Positions 45,768 through 54,933 of a stretch of DNA of 64,000 nucleotides are shown piece after piece. Numbering within the stretch: the first letter of the stretch is position 1; each line of letters begins with the position of its first letter. Under the pieces are notes generated by a model. The model saw only the letters and a list, made by a program, of their open reading frames with translations, was not told the origin of the DNA and made no database searches. The DNA is taken from assembly GCA_020634795.1 (NCBI GenBank), contig JACKAZ010000002.1, positions 62,001 to 126,000 of the forward strand. The letters are read 5' to 3'. The translations under genes and the position numbers were made by a program. The DNA comes from Ardenticatenales bacterium (GTDB taxonomy: Bacteria; Chloroflexota; Anaerolineae; Ardenticatenales; Ardenticatenaceae).

Positions 45768-45896
45768 TTTTGAAGCGTGACAGCCGGATCAATGGGGGCG
45801 TCGAAGGCGAATAGGCGGTGGTGGCTATAATTGGGATGCGTCGTCATTCGACCTGCCAATTCCCCTCAGCCAGGGGAAGTCAAGAAAGGAGCCACC

Positions 45897-46463
45897 ATGC
45901 GTATCCCTGAAAAAACGAAGCCCGGCATTCTGGCCCGTTTGACTTTCTGGGTCTCGCAACGGATGTATGGCCGCGTTGCCGACCCCCTGCGGCTCTATTC
46001 CCACCATCCCACCGTCCTCTTTGGCACCAGCATCTATGAATTGGCGCAACAACGGGCCAACCATCTCGAGCCCCGCTTAAAAACGTTGGTCCAGCTCCAA
46101 GTGGCGCGGATGGTGGGCTGCCCTTGGTGAATTGACATCAACTCTGCCGTTGGCAGAGAAGCGGGGATCAGCGAGGCCCAACTCCTCAGCTTGGGGGAGG
46201 CCGCCACCAGCGAGCAGTTTACGCCACGCGAAAAACTCGCGTTGCAGTTGGCGGAAGCCTTGACCGCCACGCCAGCGACGGTGTCGGACGAGTTGTATGG
46301 GGCGTTGCAACGCGAATTTGATGAGCGGGAGCTGGTGGAACTGACCGCGAGCATTACGTGGGAAAACCAGCGGGCGCGCTTTAACCGCGCCTTCGATGTG
46401 CAACCCCAAAACTTTTCGGAAGGACAGCGCTGCCCCTTGCCCTATGTCAAGCCGCCAAGCTGA
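45897..46463 (+). CDS. AhpD-like (carboxymuconolactone decarboxylase family) selenoprotein
   Basis: 188 residues if the in-frame TGA at 46128-46130 is read as selenocysteine (residue 78). The start at 45897 has AAGGAG five bases upstream. The frame is otherwise open on both sides, and both parts fit one carboxymuconolactone decarboxylase/AhpD domain. The active site reads VARMVGCPW-U-IDINSAVG, where homologues have CPxC. A SECIS-like hairpin follows the TGA. AhpD-like proteins use this pair in thiol-disulphide or peroxide chemistry. If not decoded, the product stops after 77 residues and loses the domain. The enzyme's physiological partner is unknown. Confidence 0.85.
46131..46158 (+). promoter_or_regulatory. 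Bacterial SECIS-like hairpin after in-frame TGA
   Basis: CTCTGCC (46142-46148) pairs perfectly with GGCAGAG (46152-46158) around a GTT loop. The loop starts 18 bases after the TGA, its length is three and its first base is G, all within the published bacterial SECIS rules (loop 16-37 nt from the TGA, G in the first two loop bases). Confidence 0.8.
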
Positions 46464-46469
46464 GCGTGG

Positions 46470-46985
46470 CTACCGCTTCACCCGTTCGAAGCGAAAGCGC
46501 TGGTCGCCGATGCCGATCTCATCCCCATCTTTCAGGCTGGCGACGGTGTTGATGGGGGCTTCGTTGACAAGGGTGCCGTTGGTGGAGCTGTAATCAAAGA
46601 CGGTGAACTCGTGGGAAGGGGAGACGCCCTCGCGATGGTTGACTTGGGCGTGCAGACGGGAGACGTTGGCCTGCGAGACGATGATATCGCAATCGTTGAG
46701 CCGACCGATGGTCGTGGTGTCGCCTTGGCGAATCAGCCAACTCCGTCCCTGCTCTTCGCCGTGCAACGCGGTGAGCATGGCCACGGGGGGGCGGTTGCGG
46801 CTGCGGCGAGCAGCGGGCGCCGCGTTGGGGGCTGCGTTGCTCAGCGTGGCCGTATCCTCGAGGCGGCGCGGGCGCTTGTCGGAGGGGCTTTGCCGGGGTC
46901 GGCGCAGCAGAATCATGACCAGTAAGACGCCCAACACGCCCACAACGGCGACAAGCAGCATGACAAGAATGGCTTCTTTGCTCAT
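46470..46985 (-). CDS. Membrane-anchored FHA-domain protein
   Basis: 171 residues from the ATG at 46985, with GAGG upstream. One N-terminal membrane helix (about 5-27) is followed by a basic linker and an FHA domain at about 75-165 with IGRLNDCDI, VSRLHAQV and YSSTNGTLVN, the phosphothreonine-binding residues. The domain should face the cytosol and bind a phosphorylated partner. No Ser/Thr kinase gene is in the window. It is convergent with the selenoprotein gene, six bases between the stops. Confidence 0.88.
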   Translation of the reverse strand: MSKEAILVMLLVAVVGVLGVLLVMILLRRPRQSPSDKRPRRLEDTATLSNAAPNAAPAARRSRNRPPVAMLTALHGEEQGRSWLIRQGDTTTIGRLNDCDIIVSQANVSRLHAQVNHREGVSPSHEFTVFDYSSTNGTLVNEAPINTVASLKDGDEIGIGDQRFRFERVKR

Positions 46986-47200
46986 CGAATCCTCAGGAAA
47001 GTGCCTCTGCAAGAGCGGATAAGGCCACGATCATAGCCGAAAGTGGTCGATTGTGTAAGGGTTTGCCCGGTGACGCCACCGTTCGCCGATCGACGGATCG
47101 ACACATACAATCTCTTCGCGCTCCGAAGTCGCCTCTTCGCCTACCCTCACGCTCAAATTGAGCCACGAGAAATGGATCGCGCGTTGGCAACGGGGGGTAA

Positions 47201-47398
47201 ATTTTCACGCAGAACTGCAACAGGCGGCCCAACGACACGCTTTCCCCTTGGTCGTTCGAGATCGACATCTTCGCTGTTCTAGGCCAGCGCGTTGATCTGC
47301 CTGCCTTGATTCAATCCAAACGTGCGGCGGGTTGTCCGCGTGACTTCGATCGCATTGCCGAACTTGAAACCCGGCGACAAAAGGTGACTCAGCGCGAT
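47201..47398 (+). pseudogene. C-terminal remnant of a nucleotidyltransferase-like protein
   Basis: A frame read from just after a TAA at 47198 gives NRRPNDTLSPWSFEIDIF, then VLGQRVDLPALIQSKRAAG and DFDRIAELE. This is the usual C-terminal end of small bacterial nucleotidyltransferase-fold proteins (KRAAGRPKD..AIAELE). No start codon or N-terminal catalytic GS-D-x-D region is visible upstream, and no frame restores it. It is best read as the eroded end of a lost gene. The 221 bases before it hold no other gene. Confidence 0.5.
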
Positions 47399-47530
47399 GT
47401 GACCCACGCGAACCGGTCGCTCGACTTCGCCTCAGAATCGCCCCCGATCTCCTATCCGCAGAGGGGCGTCGTATGCTCATTTTCTTTCACGTTCCCTCAA
47501 AGGTAGCGACCCTACGAATGGAATGGACTG

Positions 47531-48130
47531 ATGCTTAAACGACTGTTCAATCGACGGGAACGCCCCGCTCCCTCCGTTGCGCCCCCCGCGCCCCTGCGCT
47601 GGGATGCCGCGCAACACAGCGTCCGCCAAAGCTTTGCGCTGCATCTGCGCGGCTTGGCGCTGGACGACGCGGCCCAGCAGCTGCGCGACGGCTATGGCTA
47701 CGCCATCGACGCATCGCCCGCCATTGTGCTTTTGGCCGATGGCGACTGGCTGACGGCCAACTTCTCCCGCACGCTGGTCAGCCGGATCGGCTTCAACCGC
47801 GTGGCAAGCCAGATCGCGCGCGACGCTGACATCTGGCTGATCGGCTATCGGCTCTTCGGCGACGAGGGGATGGATGTGCATTACTTTCGGGGCGGCGACC
47901 ACCTCGGCGCGCTGGCGGTCAGCGGGGAGGAGATCGAGATCGAGCCGGAGACGGCCGCGCTGTTCGCGCCGCTGGCCGATGTAACGCGCATTGTGCCGCG
48001 CCGCGCCACGCAGCATCCCCTCGATTTTCACATCGCCCTGCTCAATGGGCTGGGCATCGATCACGCGGCGTTGGGCTGGGAAGAGGCGCTGGCGCTGGCA
48101 TCGTCGCGCGACGTTGCGATCACGCTATAG
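47531..48130 (+). CDS. Hypothetical soluble protein
   Basis: 199 residues. The first 20 are basic and Pro-rich, and the rest has alternating strands and helices with no recognised motif, signal peptide or membrane helix. A conserved-looking segment is VSRIGFNRVASQIARDADI. The ATG overlaps an ACTGATG sequence and has only a weak GGA upstream. Strong third-position GC bias supports real coding. The frameshifted methyltransferase gene begins 28 bases after its stop. Confidence 0.6.
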   Translation: MLKRLFNRRERPAPSVAPPAPLRWDAAQHSVRQSFALHLRGLALDDAAQQLRDGYGYAIDASPAIVLLADGDWLTANFSRTLVSRIGFNRVASQIARDADIWLIGYRLFGDEGMDVHYFRGGDHLGALAVSGEEIEIEPETAALFAPLADVTRIVPRRATQHPLDFHIALLNGLGIDHAALGWEEALALASSRDVAITL

Positions 48131-48158
48131 GGTGGATGGCTCCCCAGTTCCCTATCCC

Positions 48159-48931
48159 ATGACCCCACGACTCGACTCAACCGACGACCCGTTCGACCGC
48201 TTGGTGGCGGCGGCCACCGAAGCGCCGTTTCAAGGGTGGGATTTTTCTTACCTTGAGGGTCGCTGGAAGGAGGAGGCGACCCCCTGGTCTTACCGCGATG
48301 CGGTGTTGCACCGCTTGACCAGCGCCCACAGCCTACTCGATATGGGCACCGGCGGCGGCGAATTCCTCGCCGCCCTCGCCCCACTGCCGCCCTACACCGC
48401 TGCCACCGAAGGCTATCCGCCCAACATCCCCATCGCCCGCAAACGGCTGGCCCCGCTGGGCGTTGATCTGCGCGTGGTGGGCGACGATAATCGCCTCCCT
48501 TTCGCGGACGAGCAGTTCGACCTCGTGATCAGTCGTCATGAATCCTACGACCCGCGAGAGATACGACGTATCCTCAAGGAAGGGGGTATCTTCTTGACCC
48601 AGCAAGTCGGGGGGGAAGATCTGATGCAGCTCAGCGAGCGGTTGCGACCGGGCACGGCCCATCCGTTCGCCCACTGGACGGCAGAGTTCGCGGTCGACCA
48701 ACTGTTGGCGGCGGGCTTTGCGATACTTTTCCAAGATGAGGCGCAGCCGCTCACCCATTTTATGACATCGGTGCCGTGGTCTATTTCCTCAACGCCATCC
48801 CGTGGCAAATCGAAGATTTCACCGTCTCACGTTTTCGTGATCGTTTGCATCAGATGTACGCTCATATTCAAGCGAAAGGGCGTCTGACGGTTGCGAACCA
48901 TCGTTTTATCATTCAGGCCGTTCGGACGTGA
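48159..48931 (+). pseudogene. Class I SAM methyltransferase with one frameshift
   Basis: The frame from the ATG at 48159 encodes a SAM methyltransferase (LLDMGTGGGEFLAAL near 57, NRLPFADEQFDLVISRHE near 112) until about 48758. There a T4 run (48758-48761) seems one base short: continuing in the -1 frame gives FYDIGAVVYFLNAIPWQIED and a natural end at the TGA 48929-48931, 57 codons later. Without the shift the protein picks up 40 unrelated residues. One missing T, by mutation or assembly error, explains it. The restored protein would be about 257 residues. Confidence 0.8.
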
Positions 48932-48982
48932 TGCGACCTCTCTACATGCTGCGTGGCGTTTCGGTCAAGGCGGAGACGGTCT

Positions 48983-50158
48983 ATGACTTTGCCACCGCCG
49001 GAGCCTGAAACCGTCTTGGGGCCGGGCAGCAGCGCCCCCCAGGACGGTGTCACATTCCGCCACGTGTGGATGCCCTTCCTCGTCAGCCGCGCGATGTTGC
49101 TGCTCGCCTCGCTCATCATCCTCACCTTTTTTGGGCAGTGGATGGCCGAGGGCGCCCAGGTGGAACGGACCTTGCCGGAGCTTTGGAGCGCGTGGGATTC
49201 GAGCTACTACATCGAGATCGCGCGTGACGGCTATGGGGCGGACGGGAACGCATCAACGCTGGCCTTTTTCCCGCTCTATCCCCTTTTGATGCGATGGGTC
49301 GCGCTGGGGTCGACGGATCCAGCCGTCTTGCCGGCGGTCGGTGTCCTGATCTCCAACGCGGCGCTCGCCCTGACCTCGCTTTACTTCTACCGGCTGGTGG
49401 CGATCGACCACGGCGAAGCGGTGGCGGCCCGCGCCCTTTGGCTGATGCTTTGTTTCCCCACCGGCTTCTACCTGAGTGTGGTCTATACCGAAGGGCTGTT
49501 CTTGATGCTGGCGGTGGGCGCGTTCTGGGCGGCCCGCCAGCGGCGCTGGTGGCTGGCGGCGATGCTCGCCGCCGCCAGTGCCGCCACCCGCTCGGTGGGC
49601 CTGCTGCTGATCGTCCCGCTGCTGTGGGAATGGTTTCGCCAGCCCGTGCGCCGCGCTCAGGAGGGGGCGTGGCTGCTGCTGATCCCTGCGGGGTTGGGCG
49701 CCTACATGCTCTTTCAAGCGATTGCGTTTGGCGATCCACTGCGTTTCACGGCGGCGCAGGCACTGTGGGGGCGCTCGACCTCGCTCGCTGCGCTGGCCGA
49801 TCGAGTGAGGGGGATCGTGACGCGACTACAACTCGTTCAGCAGGGCGGAACGTTGGAGAACGCGGGACAGTGGTTGATCGAATTCGCCTTTGTCTTCGCG
49901 GCGCTATCATTCATGGTCGTCATGGGTCGCAAAGTGCGGGCCTCCTACCAGTTCTACTTTTTGCTTGGACTGTTGATGCCCTTGTCGACCCTGCAATTTA
50001 CGGCCATGCCGCGCCTTCTTTTGGTCCTTTTCCCGATGTACATCGCGCTGGCCCTCGCGCTGCGTCGCCCGGCAATTTTTTGGCCCGTGGTGGTGCTGAT
50101 GGCGGTGCTTCAGCTCGTACTCTTCGGTCGTTGGGGATTGGGCTACTGGGTCGCTTAA
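48983..50158 (+). CDS. PIG-V-like mannosyltransferase family membrane protein
   Basis: 391 residues from the ATG at 48983, with GGAG seven bases upstream; an ATG at 48953 is possible. About nine membrane helices are present. The first outside loop has WDSSYYIEIARDGYG, the WD...Y..IA..GY motif of PIG-V-type GT-C mannosyltransferases, and further HP-rich FFPLYPL and LSVVYTEGLF follow. It probably transfers a sugar from a lipid carrier on the outer face. It precedes carbonic anhydrase by 18 bases and may be cotranscribed. Confidence 0.8.
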   Translation: MTLPPPEPETVLGPGSSAPQDGVTFRHVWMPFLVSRAMLLLASLIILTFFGQWMAEGAQVERTLPELWSAWDSSYYIEIARDGYGADGNASTLAFFPLYPLLMRWVALGSTDPAVLPAVGVLISNAALALTSLYFYRLVAIDHGEAVAARALWLMLCFPTGFYLSVVYTEGLFLMLAVGAFWAARQRRWWLAAMLAAASAATRSVGLLLIVPLLWEWFRQPVRRAQEGAWLLLIPAGLGAYMLFQAIAFGDPLRFTAAQALWGRSTSLAALADRVRGIVTRLQLVQQGGTLENAGQWLIEFAFVFAALSFMVVMGRKVRASYQFYFLLGLLMPLSTLQFTAMPRLLLVLFPMYIALALALRRPAIFWPVVVLMAVLQLVLFGRWGLGYWVA

Positions 50159-50176
50159 CCTTACCGGAGGTAAACA

Positions 50177-50794
50177 ATGATTTCTGCCAGCGAGGCACTC
50201 ACACAGCTCCAGGCGGGGAACCGCCGTTTCGCTGCGGGCCAGCCCCACAATCCACACAGTTCCGACGCCGAGCGTCGAGCCGCGTCGGTGGCGGGGCAGG
50301 CGCCCTTCGCCGTCATCCTCGGCTGTTCCGATTCGCGCGTCCCTGCGGAATTGGTCTTCGATCAGGGCATCGGCGATCTCTTCGTGATTCGCGTTGCGGG
50401 GAACATCGTGGCCCCCTCGCTGATCGGCAGCGTGGAGTTCGCGGTCGGTCAGTTCGGCACGCCGCTGGTGGTGGTGATGGGCCACACGGGTTGCGGCGCG
50501 GTCATCGCCACGCTGCAAGCGCTCCGTCAGCCCGAATCCGTTCCGTCCCCCAATCTGAATGCCATTGTGACGCGGATCCGCCCAACGCTGATCACCCTGC
50601 ACGAGATGGCACCCGAGTTGGACGAAGAGCAACTGTTGGGCCACGCGGTGCGGGCCAACGTACGCGCCTCGGTCAGCCAACTCCGTCAAGGGTCGCGGCT
50701 GTTGGAGGATGCGGTGGTCGAGGGTCGGCTACGCATCCTGGGAGCGGAATACAACTTGGCCACGGGCGAGGTCGATTTCTTCGAAGACGAATAG
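50177..50794 (+). CDS. Beta-class carbonic anhydrase
   Basis: 205 residues with an excellent ribosome site (GGAGG, six bases before the ATG). Zinc ligands are Cys and Asp in ILGCSDSRVP, His and Cys in MGHTGCGAV, all at the normal spacing. It interconverts carbon dioxide and bicarbonate in the cytosol. The C-terminal YNLATGEVDFF is typical. The short 18-base spacing suggests cotranscription with the membrane transferase gene, without a functional link. Confidence 0.93.
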   Translation: MISASEALTQLQAGNRRFAAGQPHNPHSSDAERRAASVAGQAPFAVILGCSDSRVPAELVFDQGIGDLFVIRVAGNIVAPSLIGSVEFAVGQFGTPLVVVMGHTGCGAVIATLQALRQPESVPSPNLNAIVTRIRPTLITLHEMAPELDEEQLLGHAVRANVRASVSQLRQGSRLLEDAVVEGRLRILGAEYNLATGEVDFFEDE

Positions 50795-51270
50795 CCGCGC
50801 CCTGCCACGGGCTGCCGTGCCATGCCGCGCGGGGACTCGCTGTTGTCGCAAGGTGACGCCCAAGGCTCTCACGCGGCCCTGCCGTGGGGGGCGTGGCAGC
50901 CAGCGCGTGGGGCGCGGTGACGACGCGCGGCAAATGCGTTGACCCACGTGCGCCGATGGACGGCGGATCACGTCGCGCCACCGGCGCGTGCTGCTTTAGA
51001 GCGTTTGCGCCTTGCGAGGGCAGCGCGAAAGGCAAGTGGTAGGTTTGTGGCTTTATCGAAGTACCGTTAGAATAGCGCCTCAGCTACTTAACTCAACGGT
51101 ACGCAAGGTGCCTTGCGTCATTGCAGAAAGGAGAGAGCCATGCCCCGTAGGTTTATGTGAGCTATTCCCTCCATCCCCCACTGAACCTAACGAATTCCCC
51201 CATGCCCAAGCCCCGCAGGGGCCGGGCAATAGCCGCATCTGAGCCACTTATACTGAGGAATAGTCGCTAT
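50795..51270. other. Intergenic region, no gene recognised
   Basis: 476 bases. GC-rich at first (to about 51030) and more balanced after. A GAAAGGAGAGAGCC ribosome-site-like sequence at 51126-51139 precedes an ATG at 51140 that stops after six codons. The frame upstream of the ATP-grasp start from 51157 has no conserved sequence. Confidence 0.55.
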
Positions 51271-52548
51271 ATGGCTGGCTACAAGATTTTGCTGACGGAT
51301 GGCGCGATGCGACGTACGCTCTCTGCTGCCCGCGCCCTGGCCGCCGAGGGTCACCGCGTGACGGTCGGTGAAGACAGTCGGTACAACACCACCTTTTTCT
51401 CACGCTTTTGCCACGAACGGCTCGTTTACCCTTCCCCCCGCCACGCCCCCGCTGACTTTATCGACTACCTCGTCGACTATCTGCAGCGTGTCCCGCACGA
51501 CTGTTTGCTGCCGATGGAGGCCGATACCCTTGATTTGATTCTGGCCCACCGTGAGCGATTCGACGCGCTCACCACCCTGCCGTTCGTGCCGCTAAATACG
51601 TATCTCACCTTCAGGGACAAGGGCAATGGGTCGCGGCTCGCCTCGCATATCGGCATTCCGCAGCCCGAGACGATCTACCCCTCTTCGCCTCAGCACGTTG
51701 TCGAAGAGACCAAAGCGCTCGGCTTTCCGCTCATTCTGAAGCCACGCCACGGCTGGGGCAGTCGGGGCATTCGGGTCGTGCATACGGCCGAGGAACTCCA
51801 ACGGGTCTACAGGGCGCTCCATCAAGAATCCTCGCTGCCCTTGGTCCAGCGTTATGTGACGCCCGGTGCCAAGTACTTCTGCTCGGCGCTGATGGATAAG
51901 GAGGGGCGACTGGTCCGTGCCACCGTCCATCGGGAGCTGCGCAATCATCCGCGGCACCTTGGCCCCAGTACGGCCCAGCGCAGTGAAGCGTGGCCCCTCT
52001 TGATCGAATACACCGAATGGCTGTTGCGTGCCGCCGGATGGTATGGTGTGGCGAACGCTGACTTTATGATTGATGGCGAGAGTGGCGAACCGCTCTTCAT
52101 GGAGGTCAACCCCCGTTTCTGGGGATCGCTACAGGCGACGCAGCAGGCAGGGGTCAATATGCCGGATCTGCTGGTACGAATGGCGATGGGCGAATCCATC
52201 ACGCCCGATTTGAGCTATGAGTTGGGCCAGGTCACGCGCGCGCTGCTCCCCTTCGACATCCTCCACTTTCTGACGAACCCCGATCGCTTGCACATGCAGC
52301 CCAGCTTTTTCGACTTCTTTGGCCCGAAAGTCGCTTACGACATCATCTCGCGCCGCGATCCCGGGCCGATTTTGGGCTTCTTGCTCACCTCGCTGCGCTA
52401 CTGCGTCGAGCCTGAGGTTTGGATTCGACAGGCGCGCATGGAGCGCGTGGGGCGCTGGCTCGCACGCATCCAACGGAAGCCGCTAAGCGATCTCAGCAGG
52501 GCCTCTGCTGGCTCTCACGCAGCAGCCGATCTGGTGGATGAGTCGTAA
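51271..52548 (+). CDS. ATP-grasp enzyme
   Basis: 425 residues from the ATG at 51271 (MAGYKILLTDG); earlier ATGs at 51157 and 51202 add unstructured residues. The ATP-grasp fold covers about 110-320: TFRDKGNGSRLA, the ATP-binding FPLILKPRHGWGSRGI, the acidic NADFMIDG and the metal site FMEVNPRFWGS. Enzymes of this type join an amino or carboxyl group through an acyl phosphate. It opens a tightly packed run with a flippase and two acyltransferases, so it may build or modify an envelope polymer or lipid. The substrate is unknown. Confidence 0.85.
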   Translation: MAGYKILLTDGAMRRTLSAARALAAEGHRVTVGEDSRYNTTFFSRFCHERLVYPSPRHAPADFIDYLVDYLQRVPHDCLLPMEADTLDLILAHRERFDALTTLPFVPLNTYLTFRDKGNGSRLASHIGIPQPETIYPSSPQHVVEETKALGFPLILKPRHGWGSRGIRVVHTAEELQRVYRALHQESSLPLVQRYVTPGAKYFCSALMDKEGRLVRATVHRELRNHPRHLGPSTAQRSEAWPLLIEYTEWLLRAAGWYGVANADFMIDGESGEPLFMEVNPRFWGSLQATQQAGVNMPDLLVRMAMGESITPDLSYELGQVTRALLPFDILHFLTNPDRLHMQPSFFDFFGPKVAYDIISRRDPGPILGFLLTSLRYCVEPEVWIRQARMERVGRWLARIQRKPLSDLSRASAGSHAAADLVDES

Positions 52549-53845
52549 AACGATGGGTCTCCCTTCCCGCGTCAGCCGGGCGTTGCCGCGCGACGATCGG
52601 ACCCTTTGGCGACGGGCAACGGGCCACTTCGCCTTTCTGACCACCGGGGTGGTGCTGGCACGCCTCGTCAACTTTGTGATGATCACCGTGGTGGCCCGTC
52701 GCCTTGGCCCGGCCAGCTTTGCCGACTTCTCCTTCGTATTAGCGATCTTCATCGCCTATGGGCTGATCGCCAACCTCGGCCTCGAAAATCTCATTGTGCG
52801 CGAAGTGGCGCGATCCGCCGAGTCGGGCCGTGCCATCATGGAGCAGGCATTGGGGGTGAAACTGTTGGCCCTGCCGGTTGGGGTTGCCCTTGTCTTGGTG
52901 ATCGGCTGGTACGACCCCTCCTTATGGCGGATCGCGTGGGCACTTTTTCTCTACGGGCAGCTCCACGCCGAACTGCTCTTTCTCTACGCGCTCTTCCGCG
53001 GTCAAGAGAAGATGCACCGCCAGATGATCTTGGTGGTCTTGCAAGCGCTCTTTATCGCGTCGTTGAGCATCGTCGCGCTCTTCTGGCGCCCTTCGGCGGA
53101 ATCTGTGTCGGTCGCTCACGCGGTCGGGGGGGCGGTCCCGCTGGCGATCGGCTGGTGGTGGGTGGCAAGAGAGCGCCTCTTGCCGCAGCGACTGGGGGAG
53201 AGGCACGCGGTAGGTCGGCTATTACGTACGACAGTTCCGTTCGCCTTTTCCATTCTTGGCCTGTTGATCTTTGATCGCCATGCCATTCTGTTCGTCGAAG
53301 CGTTCGCCAGTCGGGAAGCCTTGGGATGGTACAATGCGGTCTACCTGGTGATTTTGGCCCTCAGCCAACTGCCGCTGATCGCCATCAACGGCCTCTTTCC
53401 CCTGCTTGCCCAACGCGCGCAAGACGGCGCACGGCTGTTGCCGATCGTCCGACGGGCATGGGGGCTACTCACGGTACTGGGCGTGGCAGTGGCGCTCGCC
53501 CTCTTTGCCAGCGCGCCGTGGCTCATCCCGCTGATTTTTGGGGCGGCGTACCGGCCCGCCGCCACGATTATGCAGATCCTGGCGCTCAGTATTCCCGCCA
53601 TCTTCTCGATGATCTTGTTGAACGGGCTGTTACAGGCCGTCGATCAGCAACGGATGGCGGGCATCGCCTTTGCGGTGGGCTTGCTGATCGCCTGTCCGCT
53701 CACGGCTTTCCTTGCTGCGCGATACGGCTACTTGGGCGGGGCAGTCGGCTATACGATTGCCGCTTATCTAATCGGCCTGCTCTTGGCGATCTTCACAGGG
53801 CGGATCGTCACGATGCCCCGTCCCGCGTCCCAGGGGGTACGATGA
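52538..53845 (+). CDS. Wzx-type polysaccharide flippase
   Basis: 435 residues with 12 to 14 membrane helices covering the whole length. The first helices (FLTTGVVLARLVNFVMITVV, then ARRLGPASFADFSF) have the polysaccharide transporter/MATE-like pattern of Wzx flippases. It moves a lipid-linked glycan across the membrane. It overlaps the ATP-grasp gene by 11 bases and the next gene by ATGA, which shows translational coupling. Confidence 0.88.
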   Translation: MSRKTMGLPSRVSRALPRDDRTLWRRATGHFAFLTTGVVLARLVNFVMITVVARRLGPASFADFSFVLAIFIAYGLIANLGLENLIVREVARSAESGRAIMEQALGVKLLALPVGVALVLVIGWYDPSLWRIAWALFLYGQLHAELLFLYALFRGQEKMHRQMILVVLQALFIASLSIVALFWRPSAESVSVAHAVGGAVPLAIGWWWVARERLLPQRLGERHAVGRLLRTTVPFAFSILGLLIFDRHAILFVEAFASREALGWYNAVYLVILALSQLPLIAINGLFPLLAQRAQDGARLLPIVRRAWGLLTVLGVAVALALFASAPWLIPLIFGAAYRPAATIMQILALSIPAIFSMILLNGLLQAVDQQRMAGIAFAVGLLIACPLTAFLAARYGYLGGAVGYTIAAYLIGLLLAIFTGRIVTMPRPASQGVR

Positions 53846-54933
53846 GCCGCAGTGGCGCGCTGACGCTTTCGCTCTTCGATTCGGTTCATGCGCTCCCGCC
53901 GCGACTATGGGATCAGTTGGCCACCCAACGCCCCTTCACGTCGGTGGCCTGGTTGGCTTTTGTCGCCGACATCATGGACGATTGGTCGCCCCGCTTTCTG
54001 CTTTGGCAACGGAATGGCGAGCCGATGGCTGCGGCCATCTGTTACCGCCAACGGCGCTTTCATCTCTCGGCGCACGGCGCGTTGCGCATGGGGCAGGGGG
54101 TGCTCCGCCCCCTTCTCCGTCTGCTGGCGCCGATGACCTGTGGTGTCCCGGTCTTCGGGAGTCACTCCGCACTTTTGTTGTCCCCGCAGCTTGATGCGTG
54201 GGGATTTGACACTGTGGTCAGAGATATCGAAGGCTTGGCGTGGCGTAGTGGGGCGCAGTGGCTGGGCTTCGATAGCCTTGATTCGGCCATGATGGCGCAA
54301 CTCGCCCCCCGCTACCTCCGCTATTTCACCCATGACGAAGCGACCCTCGATCTGTCACCCTATACGACTTACGCTGACTATGAACAGGGGTTGCCGAAGA
54401 AAAAGCGGTCGGAAATCCGTCGGCTCCGCAATCGGGCGCGCGACGCGGGCGTGACGGTCGCGATTGGCCCGATCGACCGTGGACTGGCGCCAACGGTACG
54501 TCGACTCATCAGCGAAACTGCGGCGCGGCATGGGAATGAATTCCTCTACACAAACGATTTTCTGACGCGGGCAACGACCCATCTGCCCGAAAGCAGCCAA
54601 CGGATGCTGGTGGTCTCTAAGGGAGGGGATGCGATCGGGACGGTCTCGCTGTTCAAGTGCGGCGAGCACGGTCTGGTCAAGTGGATCGGCTTGGATTACG
54701 CTCAGACGGAAGGGAGCTATGCGTACCACTACCTGATGACGGAAACGGTGACGGCGGCCTTGGCGTTGGGCATCACGCGGCTGAACTTGGGGGGGCAAGC
54801 ATGGGCCTTGAAAAAACATATGGGGGCCGACGCCGTACCGCGCTACGCCGCGCTACGCTGGCGCAATGCCCCCGTACAACGGCTGGTCGCGTCGTTTTTA
54901 ATCCGGCCCAAACGGCGAGGGGAAGCGACATGA
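53842..54933 (+). CDS. FemAB/GNAT-type acyltransferase
   Basis: 363 residues from the ATG at 53842, overlapping the flippase stop. Two GNAT folds in tandem give the FemAB layout; the second contains LPKKKRSEIRRLRNRARD, TAARHGNEFLY and AYHYLMTETVTAAL, as in the peptidoglycan-biosynthesis/CelD-like acetyltransferase group. These enzymes add acyl or aminoacyl groups to wall or polysaccharide precursors in the cytosol. The next gene overlaps it by ATGA. Confidence 0.8.
   Translation: MSRSGALTLSLFDSVHALPPRLWDQLATQRPFTSVAWLAFVADIMDDWSPRFLLWQRNGEPMAAAICYRQRRFHLSAHGALRMGQGVLRPLLRLLAPMTCGVPVFGSHSALLLSPQLDAWGFDTVVRDIEGLAWRSGAQWLGFDSLDSAMMAQLAPRYLRYFTHDEATLDLSPYTTYADYEQGLPKKKRSEIRRLRNRARDAGVTVAIGPIDRGLAPTVRRLISETAARHGNEFLYTNDFLTRATTHLPESSQRMLVVSKGGDAIGTVSLFKCGEHGLVKWIGLDYAQTEGSYAYHYLMTETVTAALALGITRLNLGGQAWALKKHMGADAVPRYAALRWRNAPVQRLVASFLIRPKRRGEAT

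Noticed and set aside
45831..46130. Short 77- to 99-residue protein ending at the TGA
   Set aside because: It would cut the carboxymuconolactone decarboxylase domain at its active site, while the same frame continues with the rest of the domain.
48755..48765. Programmed -1 frameshift in the methyltransferase gene
   Set aside because: The zero-frame codons CAT TTT ATG do not form an X-XXY-YYZ slippery heptamer, and I see no strong downstream structure; a simple one-base loss is more likely.
48159..48931. Second selenoprotein candidate
   Set aside because: The break is a frameshift and not an in-frame TGA, and no SECIS-like hairpin follows.
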